From: JAUREX01 sp044356825
GTDB lineage: Bacteria > Pseudomonadota > Alphaproteobacteria > Rhodobacterales > Rhodobacteraceae
Assembly: GCA_044356825.1 (NCBI GenBank)
Contig: JBIKVM010000087.1
Coordinates: forward strand, 1 to 11,131
DNA length: 11,131 nt
Reading direction: 5' to 3'
Shown here piece by piece: positions 1-5,770 of the stretch. The notes under the pieces are model-generated. The model searched no databases. It was given only the letters and a program-made list of their open reading frames with translations, and had not been told where the DNA came from. Position 1 is the stretch's first letter. Each line of letters opens with the position of its first letter. The position numbers and the translations under genes are program-made.

Positions 1-916
1 CGTCGGCAAAGCGGGCGAGCACGAAATTGGCCTGCGAGGGGTCGCTGGCCACCCCGCATTCCGCCAGCCGCGCCGCGAGCCAACCGCGCAGCCGCGCCGT
101 CTCGGCCTTGCAGAAGGCGCGGTGGGCGGTGTCGCGCATTGCCGCCTCGGCCGCGGCAAGCGCGGGGCCCGAGAGGTTGAACGGCCCGCGGATGCGGTCG
201 AGCACCCCGATCACCTCGGCCGGGCCGAAGCCCCAGCCGATCCGCAGCCCGCCGAGCCCGTGGATCTTGGAGAAGGTCCGCGTCATCACGACATTGGCGC
301 GCGTTGCCGCCAGATGCGCCGCCAGGTCACCCTCGTCGGCATATTCCGCATAGGCCCCGTCGATCACGAGGATCGCCGATTCAGGCATTCCGTCGGCCAG
401 CACCGCCAGTTCCGCCGCACTCAGCGCCGTGCCCGTCGGGTTGCCGGGGTTGGCGAGGAACACGAGCCGCGTGCGCGGCCCCGTCGCCGCGAGCAGCGCC
501 GCGACATCGACCCGCCGGTCGCGCTCTGGCGCGACGACGGGGCGCGCGCCCGCGCCCAGCGCCGAGATGCGATACATCGAAAAGCCGTGCTCGGGATAGA
601 CGACCTCATCCCCCGGGCCGGCGTAGGCCTGGCAGATGAGGCTCAGGATCTCGTCCGACCCCACCCCGCAGATGATGCGGGCGGGATCGAGCCCCTCGAC
701 CGCGCCGATCGCCGCGCGGAGCGCCGCGTGGTCGGTCGGGGGATAGCGGTGCAGGAGGGGCGCCGCGGCGGCGAAGGCCGCGACTGCGGCGGGCGAGGGG
801 CCGAAGGGGTTCTCGTTCGACGACAGCTTGAGCACATCCGCCCGCCCCGGCAGATGCGCCTCGCCGCCCTGATAGGGCTTGATCTCGAGAATGCCGGGCT
901 GGGGGGTGATGGGCAT
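1..916 (-). CDS. hisC: Histidinol-phosphate aminotransferase family protein, C-terminus cut by window edge
   Basis: Reading the minus strand from ATG 916 gives 305 uninterrupted codons that run off the left edge; the family is usually about 360 residues, so roughly 50-60 C-terminal residues are missing. This is a fold-type I PLP enzyme of the HisC group, which swaps an amino group between histidinol phosphate and 2-oxoglutarate in the cytosol. Seen directly: the N-terminal LSSNENPFGPSP stretch (residues 31-42), RYPP (57-60), NPGNPTG (156-162), DGAYAEY (186-192), and TFSKIHGLGGLRIGW around Lys217, the expected Schiff-base lysine, with Arg225 just after. A GAGG lies about 8 nt before the ATG. 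It follows the UPF0114 gene by 30 nt, in the same direction. Some Rhodobacterales homologues may instead act on aromatic amino acids, so the family call is firmer than the exact substrate. Confidence 0.9.
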   Translation of the reverse strand, partial: MPITPQPGILEIKPYQGGEAHLPGRADVLKLSSNENPFGPSPAAVAAFAAAAPLLHRYPPTDHAALRAAIGAVEGLDPARIICGVGSDEILSLICQAYAGPGDEVVYPEHGFSMYRISALGAGARPVVAPERDRRVDVAALLAATGPRTRLVFLANPGNPTGTALSAAELAVLADGMPESAILVIDGAYAEYADEGDLAAHLAATRANVVMTRTFSKIHGLGGLRIGWGFGPAEVIGVLDRIRGPFNLSGPALAAAEAAMRDTAHRAFCKAETARLRGWLAARLAECGVASDPSQANFVLARFAD

Positions 917-924
917 CGCCTGAA

Positions 925-944
925 CCTCGCGGTCGCGCGCGAGG
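925..944 (-). other. Small inverted repeat between the UPF0114 gene and hisC
   Basis: CCTCGCG (925-931) and CGCGAGG (938-944) are perfect arms around a 6-nt loop in the 30-nt gap upstream of hisC. No T-run follows in the minus direction, so it is not a canonical terminator. It could be a weak mRNA hairpin or a chance product of GC-rich DNA. Confidence 0.3.
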
Positions 945-946
945 CG

Positions 947-1468
947 CTATTTCTTGCTGCGCGCGGCGAGCCAGTCCATCGCCGCCATCAGCACGCCCGA
1001 GATGACGAAGCTGAGATGGATGACCGTGAGCCAGAAGAGCTGCCGCTCGGGCACCTCGGAGGTTCCGACCTCCATGAAGCGCTTGAGCAGATGGATGGCC
1101 GAGATCGCCACGATCGAGGCGATGAGTTTCATCTTCAGGCCCGAGAAATCGACCTTGCCCATCCAGTCCGGGCGGTCGGTGCCGGTGTCGATGTCGAATT
1201 TCGACACGAAGTTCTCATAGCCCGAGAAGATCACGATCAGCAGCAGGTTCGCCGCGAGCGTGAGGTCGATCAGCGTCAGCACGACGAGGATCGCCTCTTC
1301 GCCCGACATCGTCATCGCCTTGGGCAGATAGTAGAAAAGCTCTCGCACGAAGATGAAGGCCAGCAGCCCGAGCGAGACGACGAGCCCCGCATACATGGGC
1401 GCCATGAGCCAGCGCGAGGCGAACAGGCCACGCTCGAAGCTGGTCTCGAGGTTCGGCTTGCCGGACAT
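947..1468 (-). CDS. UPF0114 / YqhA-family inner-membrane protein
   Basis: The product is 173 residues, close to the roughly 165 residues I recall for E. coli YqhA. Four hydrophobic segments are visible at about residues 18-42, 58-82, 113-128 and 143-165. The linker after the second holds SGYENFVSKFD (residues 82-92), which I recognise as the family signature, and DWMGKVDFSGLKMKL (101-115) follows. The N-terminus is short and polar and the C-terminus ends in basic SKK. The biochemical role of the family is not established. The ATG at 1468 has only a weak upstream GAAGG. It lies 65 nt downstream of rpsD and 30 nt upstream of hisC on the same strand, so the three may share transcripts. Nothing in the sequence links it to photosynthesis. 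Confidence 0.88.
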   Translation of the reverse strand: MSGKPNLETSFERGLFASRWLMAPMYAGLVVSLGLLAFIFVRELFYYLPKAMTMSGEEAILVVLTLIDLTLAANLLLIVIFSGYENFVSKFDIDTGTDRPDWMGKVDFSGLKMKLIASIVAISAIHLLKRFMEVGTSEVPERQLFWLTVIHLSFVISGVLMAAMDWLAARSKK

Positions 1469-1501
1469 GGCGCTGGCTGCCTTCGCGCGCGGGAGGGGCG
1501 A

Positions 1502-1523
1502 GGGGGCGGGCAGGCCCGCCCCC
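1502..1523 (-). other. Perfect GC hairpin after rpsD (possible attenuator or mRNA 3' stabiliser)
   Basis: GGGGGCGGGC (1502-1511) and GCCCGCCCCC (1514-1523) are perfect 10-nt arms around AG; in RNA the stem would be 9 bp with a 4-nt loop. It starts about 10 nt past the rpsD stop in the minus direction. No U-tract follows, so a classical Rho-independent terminator is not supported. It could block 3' exonucleases or cause partial termination between rpsD and the membrane-protein gene. Confidence 0.45.
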
Positions 1524-1533
1524 GCCGCCGGGA

Positions 1534-2154
1534 TCAGTTCTTGGCGTAGAATTCGACGACGAGGTTCGGTTCCATCTGGACCGGATAGGGCACATCGCCC
1601 AGACCGGGCGTGCGTGCGAGCCGTGCCGTCATCTTGTGGTGGTCGACTTCGAGATAGTCAGGCACGTCACGCTCGGCGAGGCCCACGGCTTCGAGCACGA
1701 GGGCAAGCTGGCGCGACTTGTCGCGCACCGCAACCACATCGCCTTCGCGCAGCCGGTAGGAGGCGATGTTGACGCGCTTGCCGTTCACCGTGACATGGCC
1801 GTGGTTCACGAACTGGCGGGCGGCGAAGACCGTCGGCACGAATTTGGCGCGATAGCACACGGCGTCGAGGCGCCGCTCGAGCAGCCCGATCAGCGCCTCC
1901 GAGGTGTCGCCGCGCTGGCGCTCGGCCTCGGCATAGATGCGGCGGAACTGCTTTTCCGAGATGTTGCCGTAATAGCCCTTGAGCTTCTGCTTGGCGCGCA
2001 GCTGCGTGCCGAAGTCCGAGAGCTTGGTCTTGCGCCGCTGGCCATGCTGGCCGGGGCCGTATTCGCGCTTGTTGAGCGGGCTCTTGGGCCGGCCCCAGAT
2101 GTTCTCGCCCATGCGGCGGTCGATCTTGTACTTGGCAGCCGTGCGTTTGGTCAC
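1534..2154 (-). CDS. rpsD: 30S ribosomal protein S4
   Basis: S4 binds 16S rRNA early in small-subunit assembly. The product is 206 residues, the usual size for alphaproteobacterial S4. It opens with TKRTAAKYKIDRRMGENIWG, then EYGPGQHGQRR (31-41) and KLKGYYG (57-63). The S4 RNA-binding domain lies at about 92-145 (LERRLDAVCYRAKF, ARQFVNHGHVTVNGKRVN), and it ends NLVVEFYAKN. The zinc-binding N-terminal cysteines of some S4 proteins are absent; only Cys100 is present. The frame stays open to an ATG at 2244, but GTG 2154 is chosen because the family starts at TKR and a near-perfect GGAAGGAG (2162-2169) sits 7 nt upstream. A strong promoter lies at 2282-2309. S4 represses its own mRNA in several bacteria, but no known S4-binding leader can be assigned here. 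Confidence 0.97.
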   Translation of the reverse strand: MTKRTAAKYKIDRRMGENIWGRPKSPLNKREYGPGQHGQRRKTKLSDFGTQLRAKQKLKGYYGNISEKQFRRIYAEAERQRGDTSEALIGLLERRLDAVCYRAKFVPTVFAARQFVNHGHVTVNGKRVNIASYRLREGDVVAVRDKSRQLALVLEAVGLAERDVPDYLEVDHHKMTARLARTPGLGDVPYPVQMEPNLVVEFYAKN

Positions 2155-2194
2155 GTCTGATCTCCTTCCAGCGATGTGAAGGGCGTTGTCCTCT

Positions 2195-2208
2195 GCCCCT
2201 TGCGGGGC
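2195..2208 (-). other. Small hairpin with GCAA tetraloop in the rpsD leader
   Basis: On the minus strand this reads GCCCC-GCAA-GGGGC: a 5-bp stem closed by a GNRA-type tetraloop about 40 nt upstream of the GTG start. It lies in the roughly 120-nt leader implied by the upstream promoter. A role in S4 feedback is only a guess. Confidence 0.35.
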
Positions 2209-2281
2209 CGACAGGCATTCCCTCGCGGGGGCCGCCAACACCAAAGCCCCGGCGTGCCGGACGCACCCCGAGGACCGCGCG

Positions 2282-2309
2282 CTTATACGCGCGCCCGCGG
2301 CGCAGTCAA
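2282..2309 (-). promoter_or_regulatory. Predicted sigma70-type promoter for rpsD
   Basis: On the minus strand TTGACT (2309-2304) is separated by 16 nt from TATAAG (2287-2282), close to TTGACA/TATAAT. Transcription would start near 2275, giving about 120 nt of leader before the rpsD GTG. The -35 box covers the crtC stop codon (2306-2308). The -10 region sits in the loop of a GCGCGC...GCGCGC inverted repeat (2277-2282 and 2289-2294). Confidence 0.7.
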
Positions 2310-3202
2310 TGCCCGCGCTGCGCGGTGTCGTCCCCGGGGGCGCCCTCGGGGTCGACCTCGGGGCCGAAACGCCATCCGGCCCGGCGCGGCACGCGCAGCG
2401 CGATCATGGGCTTGAGGAGGGGCGAGGCGAAGCGCCGGAGGTCGAGCGCCTCGTGCACCCCTCGCACCACCTGCCCGCCGACCGAGGTCTCGACCATCGC
2501 GCGGGCGTAGAAGGGCGCATCGAGCATCCCGAGCAGTTGGCGCGGCGCGAAGCCCGCATCGGCGCGGGTGCGGCGCGGCAGGCCCCAGAGCGTGCGCGGC
2601 AGCCGCGCCTCGGGCGGCGGTGCCATGCGTCCGGCCGTCCCGTCCGCCGCGAAGTCGAGCGCGACCGCGAGGTCCGATCCGTCGCGGCGGCGCGCGTCAT
2701 AGAACACCGCCGCCCGCCCGCCGGGCAGGGCGTAGCGGCCCCAGGTCCAGGTCGCGAAATCGGCCTCGAGCGCGCGGGTCCCGAAATTGGCGTCGAAATA
2801 GCCATGCCCCTGCCAGCGGTGGCCGGGCTCGATCTCGACCTCGATGCGCGCCGAGGGGGCGAAGGGGCGCCAGACATGCGTCCCCTCGGGCGTGAGCGCG
2901 ACCTCGATCCGCGCGAGCGCGTCGGGGATGAGGCGCACCTGCCCCCGCACCGGCGTGACGAAGGGCGGCGCGCCGATTTCGTCGATGTCGATGACGAGGG
3001 CGCCGCCCTGCCAGCGCATCCGGCTCGGCCCCACGGTCAGGCTGTCGCGCGTCTGGCGCAGCGCGGCACGGCCGCGGTCGGTCATGGTGAAGCGGCCCTG
3101 CGGCCCATAGGTCGCGACGTTGATGCAGACATGGTTCTCGGGGGCGCGCCGGCCGCTCCAGGCATACCAGGGCGAAAAGACCGAGCCGATGAAGCCGATC
3201 AC
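2306..3202 (-). CDS. crtC: Hydroxyneurosporene synthase / acyclic carotenoid 1,2-hydratase
   Basis: CrtC adds water across the C-1,2 double bond of neurosporene and related acyclic carotenoids, giving the hydroxyl that CrtF later methylates in the spheroidene pathway; it acts at the membrane on a lipid substrate. From GTG 3202 the product is 298 residues, starting MIGFIGSVFSPWYAWSGRR, very like the R. capsulatus start as I recall it. Seen are ENHVCINVATYG (22-33), TMTDRGR (39-45), LVIDIDEIGAPP (69-80), GHGYFDANFGTRALEADF (132-149) with TWTWGRY (151-157), and LDAPFYAR (227-234). The GTG overlaps the crtD stop as GTGA and has no clear ribosome site, so translation is probably coupled to crtD. 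The last 25 or so residues after VPRRAG are divergent. In-frame CrtC-like sequence continues upstream without a start codon (see findings). Confidence 0.93.
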   Translation of the reverse strand: MIGFIGSVFSPWYAWSGRRAPENHVCINVATYGPQGRFTMTDRGRAALRQTRDSLTVGPSRMRWQGGALVIDIDEIGAPPFVTPVRGQVRLIPDALARIEVALTPEGTHVWRPFAPSARIEVEIEPGHRWQGHGYFDANFGTRALEADFATWTWGRYALPGGRAAVFYDARRRDGSDLAVALDFAADGTAGRMAPPPEARLPRTLWGLPRRTRADAGFAPRQLLGMLDAPFYARAMVETSVGGQVVRGVHEALDLRRFASPLLKPMIALRVPRRAGWRFGPEVDPEGAPGDDTAQRGH

Positions 3203-4785
3203 CGAGACGGCGCGCCGTCCGTCGTCGGAAACGCCGTCGACATACCACCAGGCATAGCCGTCGGGCGGGACGTCGAGGGCAAAGCAAGGTCCGTCAAGAT
3301 CGCCTCGGCCGCGTGCAACCCGGACAGGGTCGCCATCGGCACCCCCGCCCCCGGATGGGCCCCGCCGCCCGCCAGATAGAGCCCCCGCACCCGCGTCCGC
3401 GCCCCCGGCCGCAGGAAGGTCGCGGCCGTGCCATGCGGGCTCCGCCCGTAGAGGGAACCGTCCGACCCCGGATGCAGCCGCGCGAAATCCGCCGGCGCCG
3501 TCAGCGCGCTCGCCCCGGGGTGCTCGCCGAAGCTCAAGCCCATCCGCGCCAGTGTGCTGAAGGTGCGCGTCCGGCATTTCATCTCCTCCCGCTCGGCCGC
3601 GCCACGGACGGGCGGGGCGTTCATGATGATCTCGAAGCGCTCGGCGGCGCATGTCTCTGTCCCGGTGCCGGCCTCGGCGGTCGCGCGATCCTGCGCGCAG
3701 ACATAGAGGGTCGGATCCTCGGGCATCCGCCCGGCCGCGATCGGACCGAATTCGGCGGCCGGATCCGTGCCGAAAAAGACGTTGTGCAGCACGAGGTCTT
3801 GCGCCACGCGCCCCTGCGGCTCTGCCGCGAAGGCCCAGACCCATGCCGAGAGGCTGCGGGGCGCCACGCCCCGGCGCGGTACCGCCGATACCACGGCCTG
3901 CCCGCACAGCCCCTGCACAAGCCCCGCCGGATCGCCGTTGAAGACGACTTCGCTCGCCGCGACGATCTCGCCGGTCGCGAGGGCGACACCCGAGACGCGC
4001 CCGCCCTCGGTCAGGACGCGCGCCACCGCCGTGCCGAGGCGCAATTCCACGCCACACTCGCGCGCGAGATCCGCGAGCGCGGTGGCCAGCGCCCCCATTC
4101 CGCCGCGCACGGCATGGACCCCCGCCGCCTCGGCCTGCCAGACAAGGCTCAGGACCGCAGGCGCGCTGCCCGGAACCCCGCCAACATAGGTCGCATAGCG
4201 CCCGAAGAGTTGGCGCAGGCGCGGATCGCGAAAGCTCGCGCGCAGGAACCCCGAGAGGGATCGCCCGGGCAGGAGGGCGCGCCACGTCGCGGGCGAGGCC
4301 AGCGCGGCCCCGAGGATCCCGAGGATCCGCGGTCGCGGCGCGCGCATCACGGGGCGGTCGAAGGCGCGGTGAAGCGCCGCTGTCGCAGCGTGGAAGCGGC
4401 GGAAATCGGCTGCGCCGGCCGGGCCAGCAAAATCGCCGATCAGCGCCGCGTTCGCCTCGACATCGTCGGTCAGATCGAGGCAGCTGCCATCGGGCCACCA
4501 GTGCCGCGCGATGATGGGCTGTCGGATCAGCTCCACCCGGTCGGCCATCCGCACACCCGCGCGGGCGAAAAGATCCTCGAACACCCATGGCATGGTGAGC
4601 ACGGTCGGCCCCGCATCGACCGGGCCTGCTGCGCTTGGCAGGGTGCGCATCTTGCCGCCCGGTTCGCGCCGCGCCTCGATGATGCTGACGCGCAGACCCG
4701 AGCGGGCAAGCACGATCGCAGCCGCAAGCCCGCCGACCCCGGCGCCCACGACGACGACATGCTGCGAACGGCCGGTAGCGACCAT
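3199..4785 (-). CDS. crtD: Hydroxyneurosporene (methoxyneurosporene) desaturase
   Basis: CrtD is an FAD-dependent C-3,4 desaturase of the phytoene-desaturase family that acts on 1-hydroxy or 1-methoxy neurosporene on the way to spheroidene. The 528-residue product has the N-terminal dinucleotide fold VVVVGAGVGGLAAA (10-23) with Glu37 ending the second strand, then REPGGKMRT (40-48). The family C-terminal block LYLAGGGAHPGAGVPMATLS lies near 469-488. The roughly 34 residues after it form a low-complexity tail (TSRPTAMPGGMSTAFPTTDG) that shares DNA with the CrtC-like frame. The ATG at 4785 has AAGGGGG 5 nt upstream. crtD leads the crtDC pair and diverges from crtE across two TGT-N12-ACA operators. 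I prefer CrtD over CrtI from position and partner gene; lack of an adjacent crtB agrees. Confidence 0.93.
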   Translation of the reverse strand: MVATGRSQHVVVVGAGVGGLAAAIVLARSGLRVSIIEARREPGGKMRTLPSAAGPVDAGPTVLTMPWVFEDLFARAGVRMADRVELIRQPIIARHWWPDGSCLDLTDDVEANAALIGDFAGPAGAADFRRFHAATAALHRAFDRPVMRAPRPRILGILGAALASPATWRALLPGRSLSGFLRASFRDPRLRQLFGRYATYVGGVPGSAPAVLSLVWQAEAAGVHAVRGGMGALATALADLARECGVELRLGTAVARVLTEGGRVSGVALATGEIVAASEVVFNGDPAGLVQGLCGQAVVSAVPRRGVAPRSLSAWVWAFAAEPQGRVAQDLVLHNVFFGTDPAAEFGPIAAGRMPEDPTLYVCAQDRATAEAGTGTETCAAERFEIIMNAPPVRGAAEREEMKCRTRTFSTLARMGLSFGEHPGASALTAPADFARLHPGSDGSLYGRSPHGTAATFLRPGARTRVRGLYLAGGGAHPGAGVPMATLSGLHAAEAILTDLALPSTSRPTAMPGGMSTAFPTTDGAPSR

Positions 4786-4813
4786 GCGTTCCCCCTTGCC
4801 GCGATTGTTGACT

Positions 4814-4845
4814 TGGACAGGAAAACTGTCCAGTGTAATTTACAC
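4814..4845. promoter_or_regulatory. Two abutting palindromes in the crtD-crtE divergent region
   Basis: TGGACAG (4814-4820) and CTGTCCA (4826-4832) are perfect arms around GAAAA. Directly beside them GTGTAATTTACAC (4833-4845) is a perfect 13-bp palindrome. They overlap the first TGT-N12-ACA site but are not the same symmetry. They may bind a second regulator, or the first may form an RNA hairpin. TTGACT (4808-4813) and TTGGAC (4813-4818) resemble -35 boxes, but neither pairs well with a -10, so I do not place a promoter. Confidence 0.4.
4827..4844. promoter_or_regulatory. PpsR/CrtJ operator, site 1 of crtD-crtE
   Basis: The sequence TGTCCAGTGTAATTTACA fits TGT-N12-ACA, the consensus for the PpsR/CrtJ repressor, which represses photosynthesis genes under aerobic conditions. 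It is paired with a second site 6 bp away, as expected for cooperative binding. Shared use by crtDC and crtEF is inferred from position. Confidence 0.8.
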
Positions 4846-4850
4846 ATGAA

Positions 4851-4868
4851 TGTCATGATCGCATGACA
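4851..4868. promoter_or_regulatory. PpsR/CrtJ operator, site 2 of crtD-crtE
   Basis: TGTCATGATCGCATGACA is an almost fully symmetric TGT-N12-ACA palindrome: both 7-nt arms, TGTCATG and CATGACA, match perfectly around ATCG. It ends 20 bp before the crtE ATG and starts 24 bp after site 1, about two and a quarter helical turns. Confidence 0.85.
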
Positions 4869-4888
4869 GAACGCCGAGCGGAGGACGC

Positions 4889-5770
4889 ATGACACTCGAC
4901 GCACGCATCGAGAGCGCGATCGGCGCGGCGCTGCGGATCGGTCAGGGCGGGCGCGACGCCCCGCCGCGCCTCGCGGCGGCGCTCGACTATGCGGTGACGC
5001 CCGGAGGCGCGCGGATCCGCCCGACGATCCTGCTCAATGTCGCGCGGGCCTGCGGCGACGACAGCCCCGCGCTTGCCGATGCCTCGGCGGCTGCCCTCGA
5101 ACTCATCCACTGCGCGAGCCTTGTCCACGACGATCTGCCCTGTTTCGACGATGCCGACACGCGCCGCGGCAAGCCCTCGGTGCACCGCGCCTTCGGCCAG
5201 CCGCTCGCGGTGCTGGCGGGCGACAGCCTGATCGTGCTCGCCTTCGAGGCACTCGCCCGTGCAGCCGAGGCCGAACCCGCGCGCGGCCTGCGCCTCGTGC
5301 GCACGCTCGCGGCCTGCACCGGAATGCCGGGCGGCATCTGCGCGGGCCAGGGATGGGAGAGCGAGGGGGCCGTGAACCTCTCGGCCTATCACCGCGCCAA
5401 GACGGGGGCGCTGTTCGTGGCCGCAAGCAAGATGGGCGCGATCGCCGCCGGCCAGGATCCCGAGCCGTGGGACGAACTCGGCGCACGCATCGGCGAGGCC
5501 TTCCAGGTCGCCGACGATCTGCGCGACGCACTTTATGATGCAGCGACGCTTGGCAAGCCCGCGGGGCAAGATGCCGTCCACGCCCGGCCGAACGCGGTTG
5601 CGGAACTGGGCGTGCAGGGCGCGATCCGTCACCTGACCGATATCCTCGCCGGTGCCATCGCCTCGATTCCCGCCTGCCCGGGCGAGGCCGCGCTGGCCGC
5701 GCTCGTGCGCCGCTACGCCGAACGGATGACGCCCGTCGCCCCCGTCGCGGCGGTCGCGGCGGCGCGCTGA
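4889..5770 (+). CDS. crtE: Geranylgeranyl diphosphate synthase
   Basis: CrtE condenses farnesyl and isopentenyl diphosphate to GGPP, the C20 precursor of carotenoids and of the (bacterio)chlorophyll tail. The 293-residue product carries both trans-prenyltransferase aspartate motifs: HDDLPCFDDAD (80-90) and VADDLRD (207-213). GGARIRP (39-45) is the usual substrate-binding arginine region, followed by RRGKPSVH (92-99), GQGWESE (153-159), and KPAGQDAVHARPNAV (223-237) near the C-terminus. The ATG follows GGAGG (4880-4884) by 4 nt. It is the first gene of the plus-strand arm, downstream of the paired operators. The stop TGA shares its last A with the crtF ATG (TGATG), which suggests coupled translation. 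The alanine-rich last 10 residues look dispensable. Confidence 0.96.
   Translation: MTLDARIESAIGAALRIGQGGRDAPPRLAAALDYAVTPGGARIRPTILLNVARACGDDSPALADASAAALELIHCASLVHDDLPCFDDADTRRGKPSVHRAFGQPLAVLAGDSLIVLAFEALARAAEAEPARGLRLVRTLAACTGMPGGICAGQGWESEGAVNLSAYHRAKTGALFVAASKMGAIAAGQDPEPWDELGARIGEAFQVADDLRDALYDAATLGKPAGQDAVHARPNAVAELGVQGAIRHLTDILAGAIASIPACPGEAALAALVRRYAERMTPVAPVAAVAAAR

Noticed and set aside
122..1549. 475-codon plus-strand frame
   Set aside because: It is antisense to the hisC-type and UPF0114 genes, has a His/Arg/Glu-rich shadow composition and no recognisable domain.
2155..2244. Extended S4 start at ATG 2244
   Set aside because: S4 proteins begin at the TKR segment, and the strong ribosome site sits 7 nt before GTG 2154; the extra 30 residues have no family match.
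2306..4588. 760-codon open frame on the minus strand covering crtC and most of crtD in another phase
   Set aside because: Only the part after 3202 has CrtC sequence; upstream it is Arg/Gly/Ala-rich and reads the real crtD gene out of frame. The lack of stops comes from high GC.
4808..4839. crtE promoter built from TTGACT or TTGGAC with TGTAAT
   Set aside because: Spacers are 20 or 15 nt, so neither pair is convincing; no promoter is assigned.
3313..4866. 517-codon plus-strand frame
   Set aside because: It lies wholly antisense to crtD, which has full family motifs; composition is that of a GC shadow frame.
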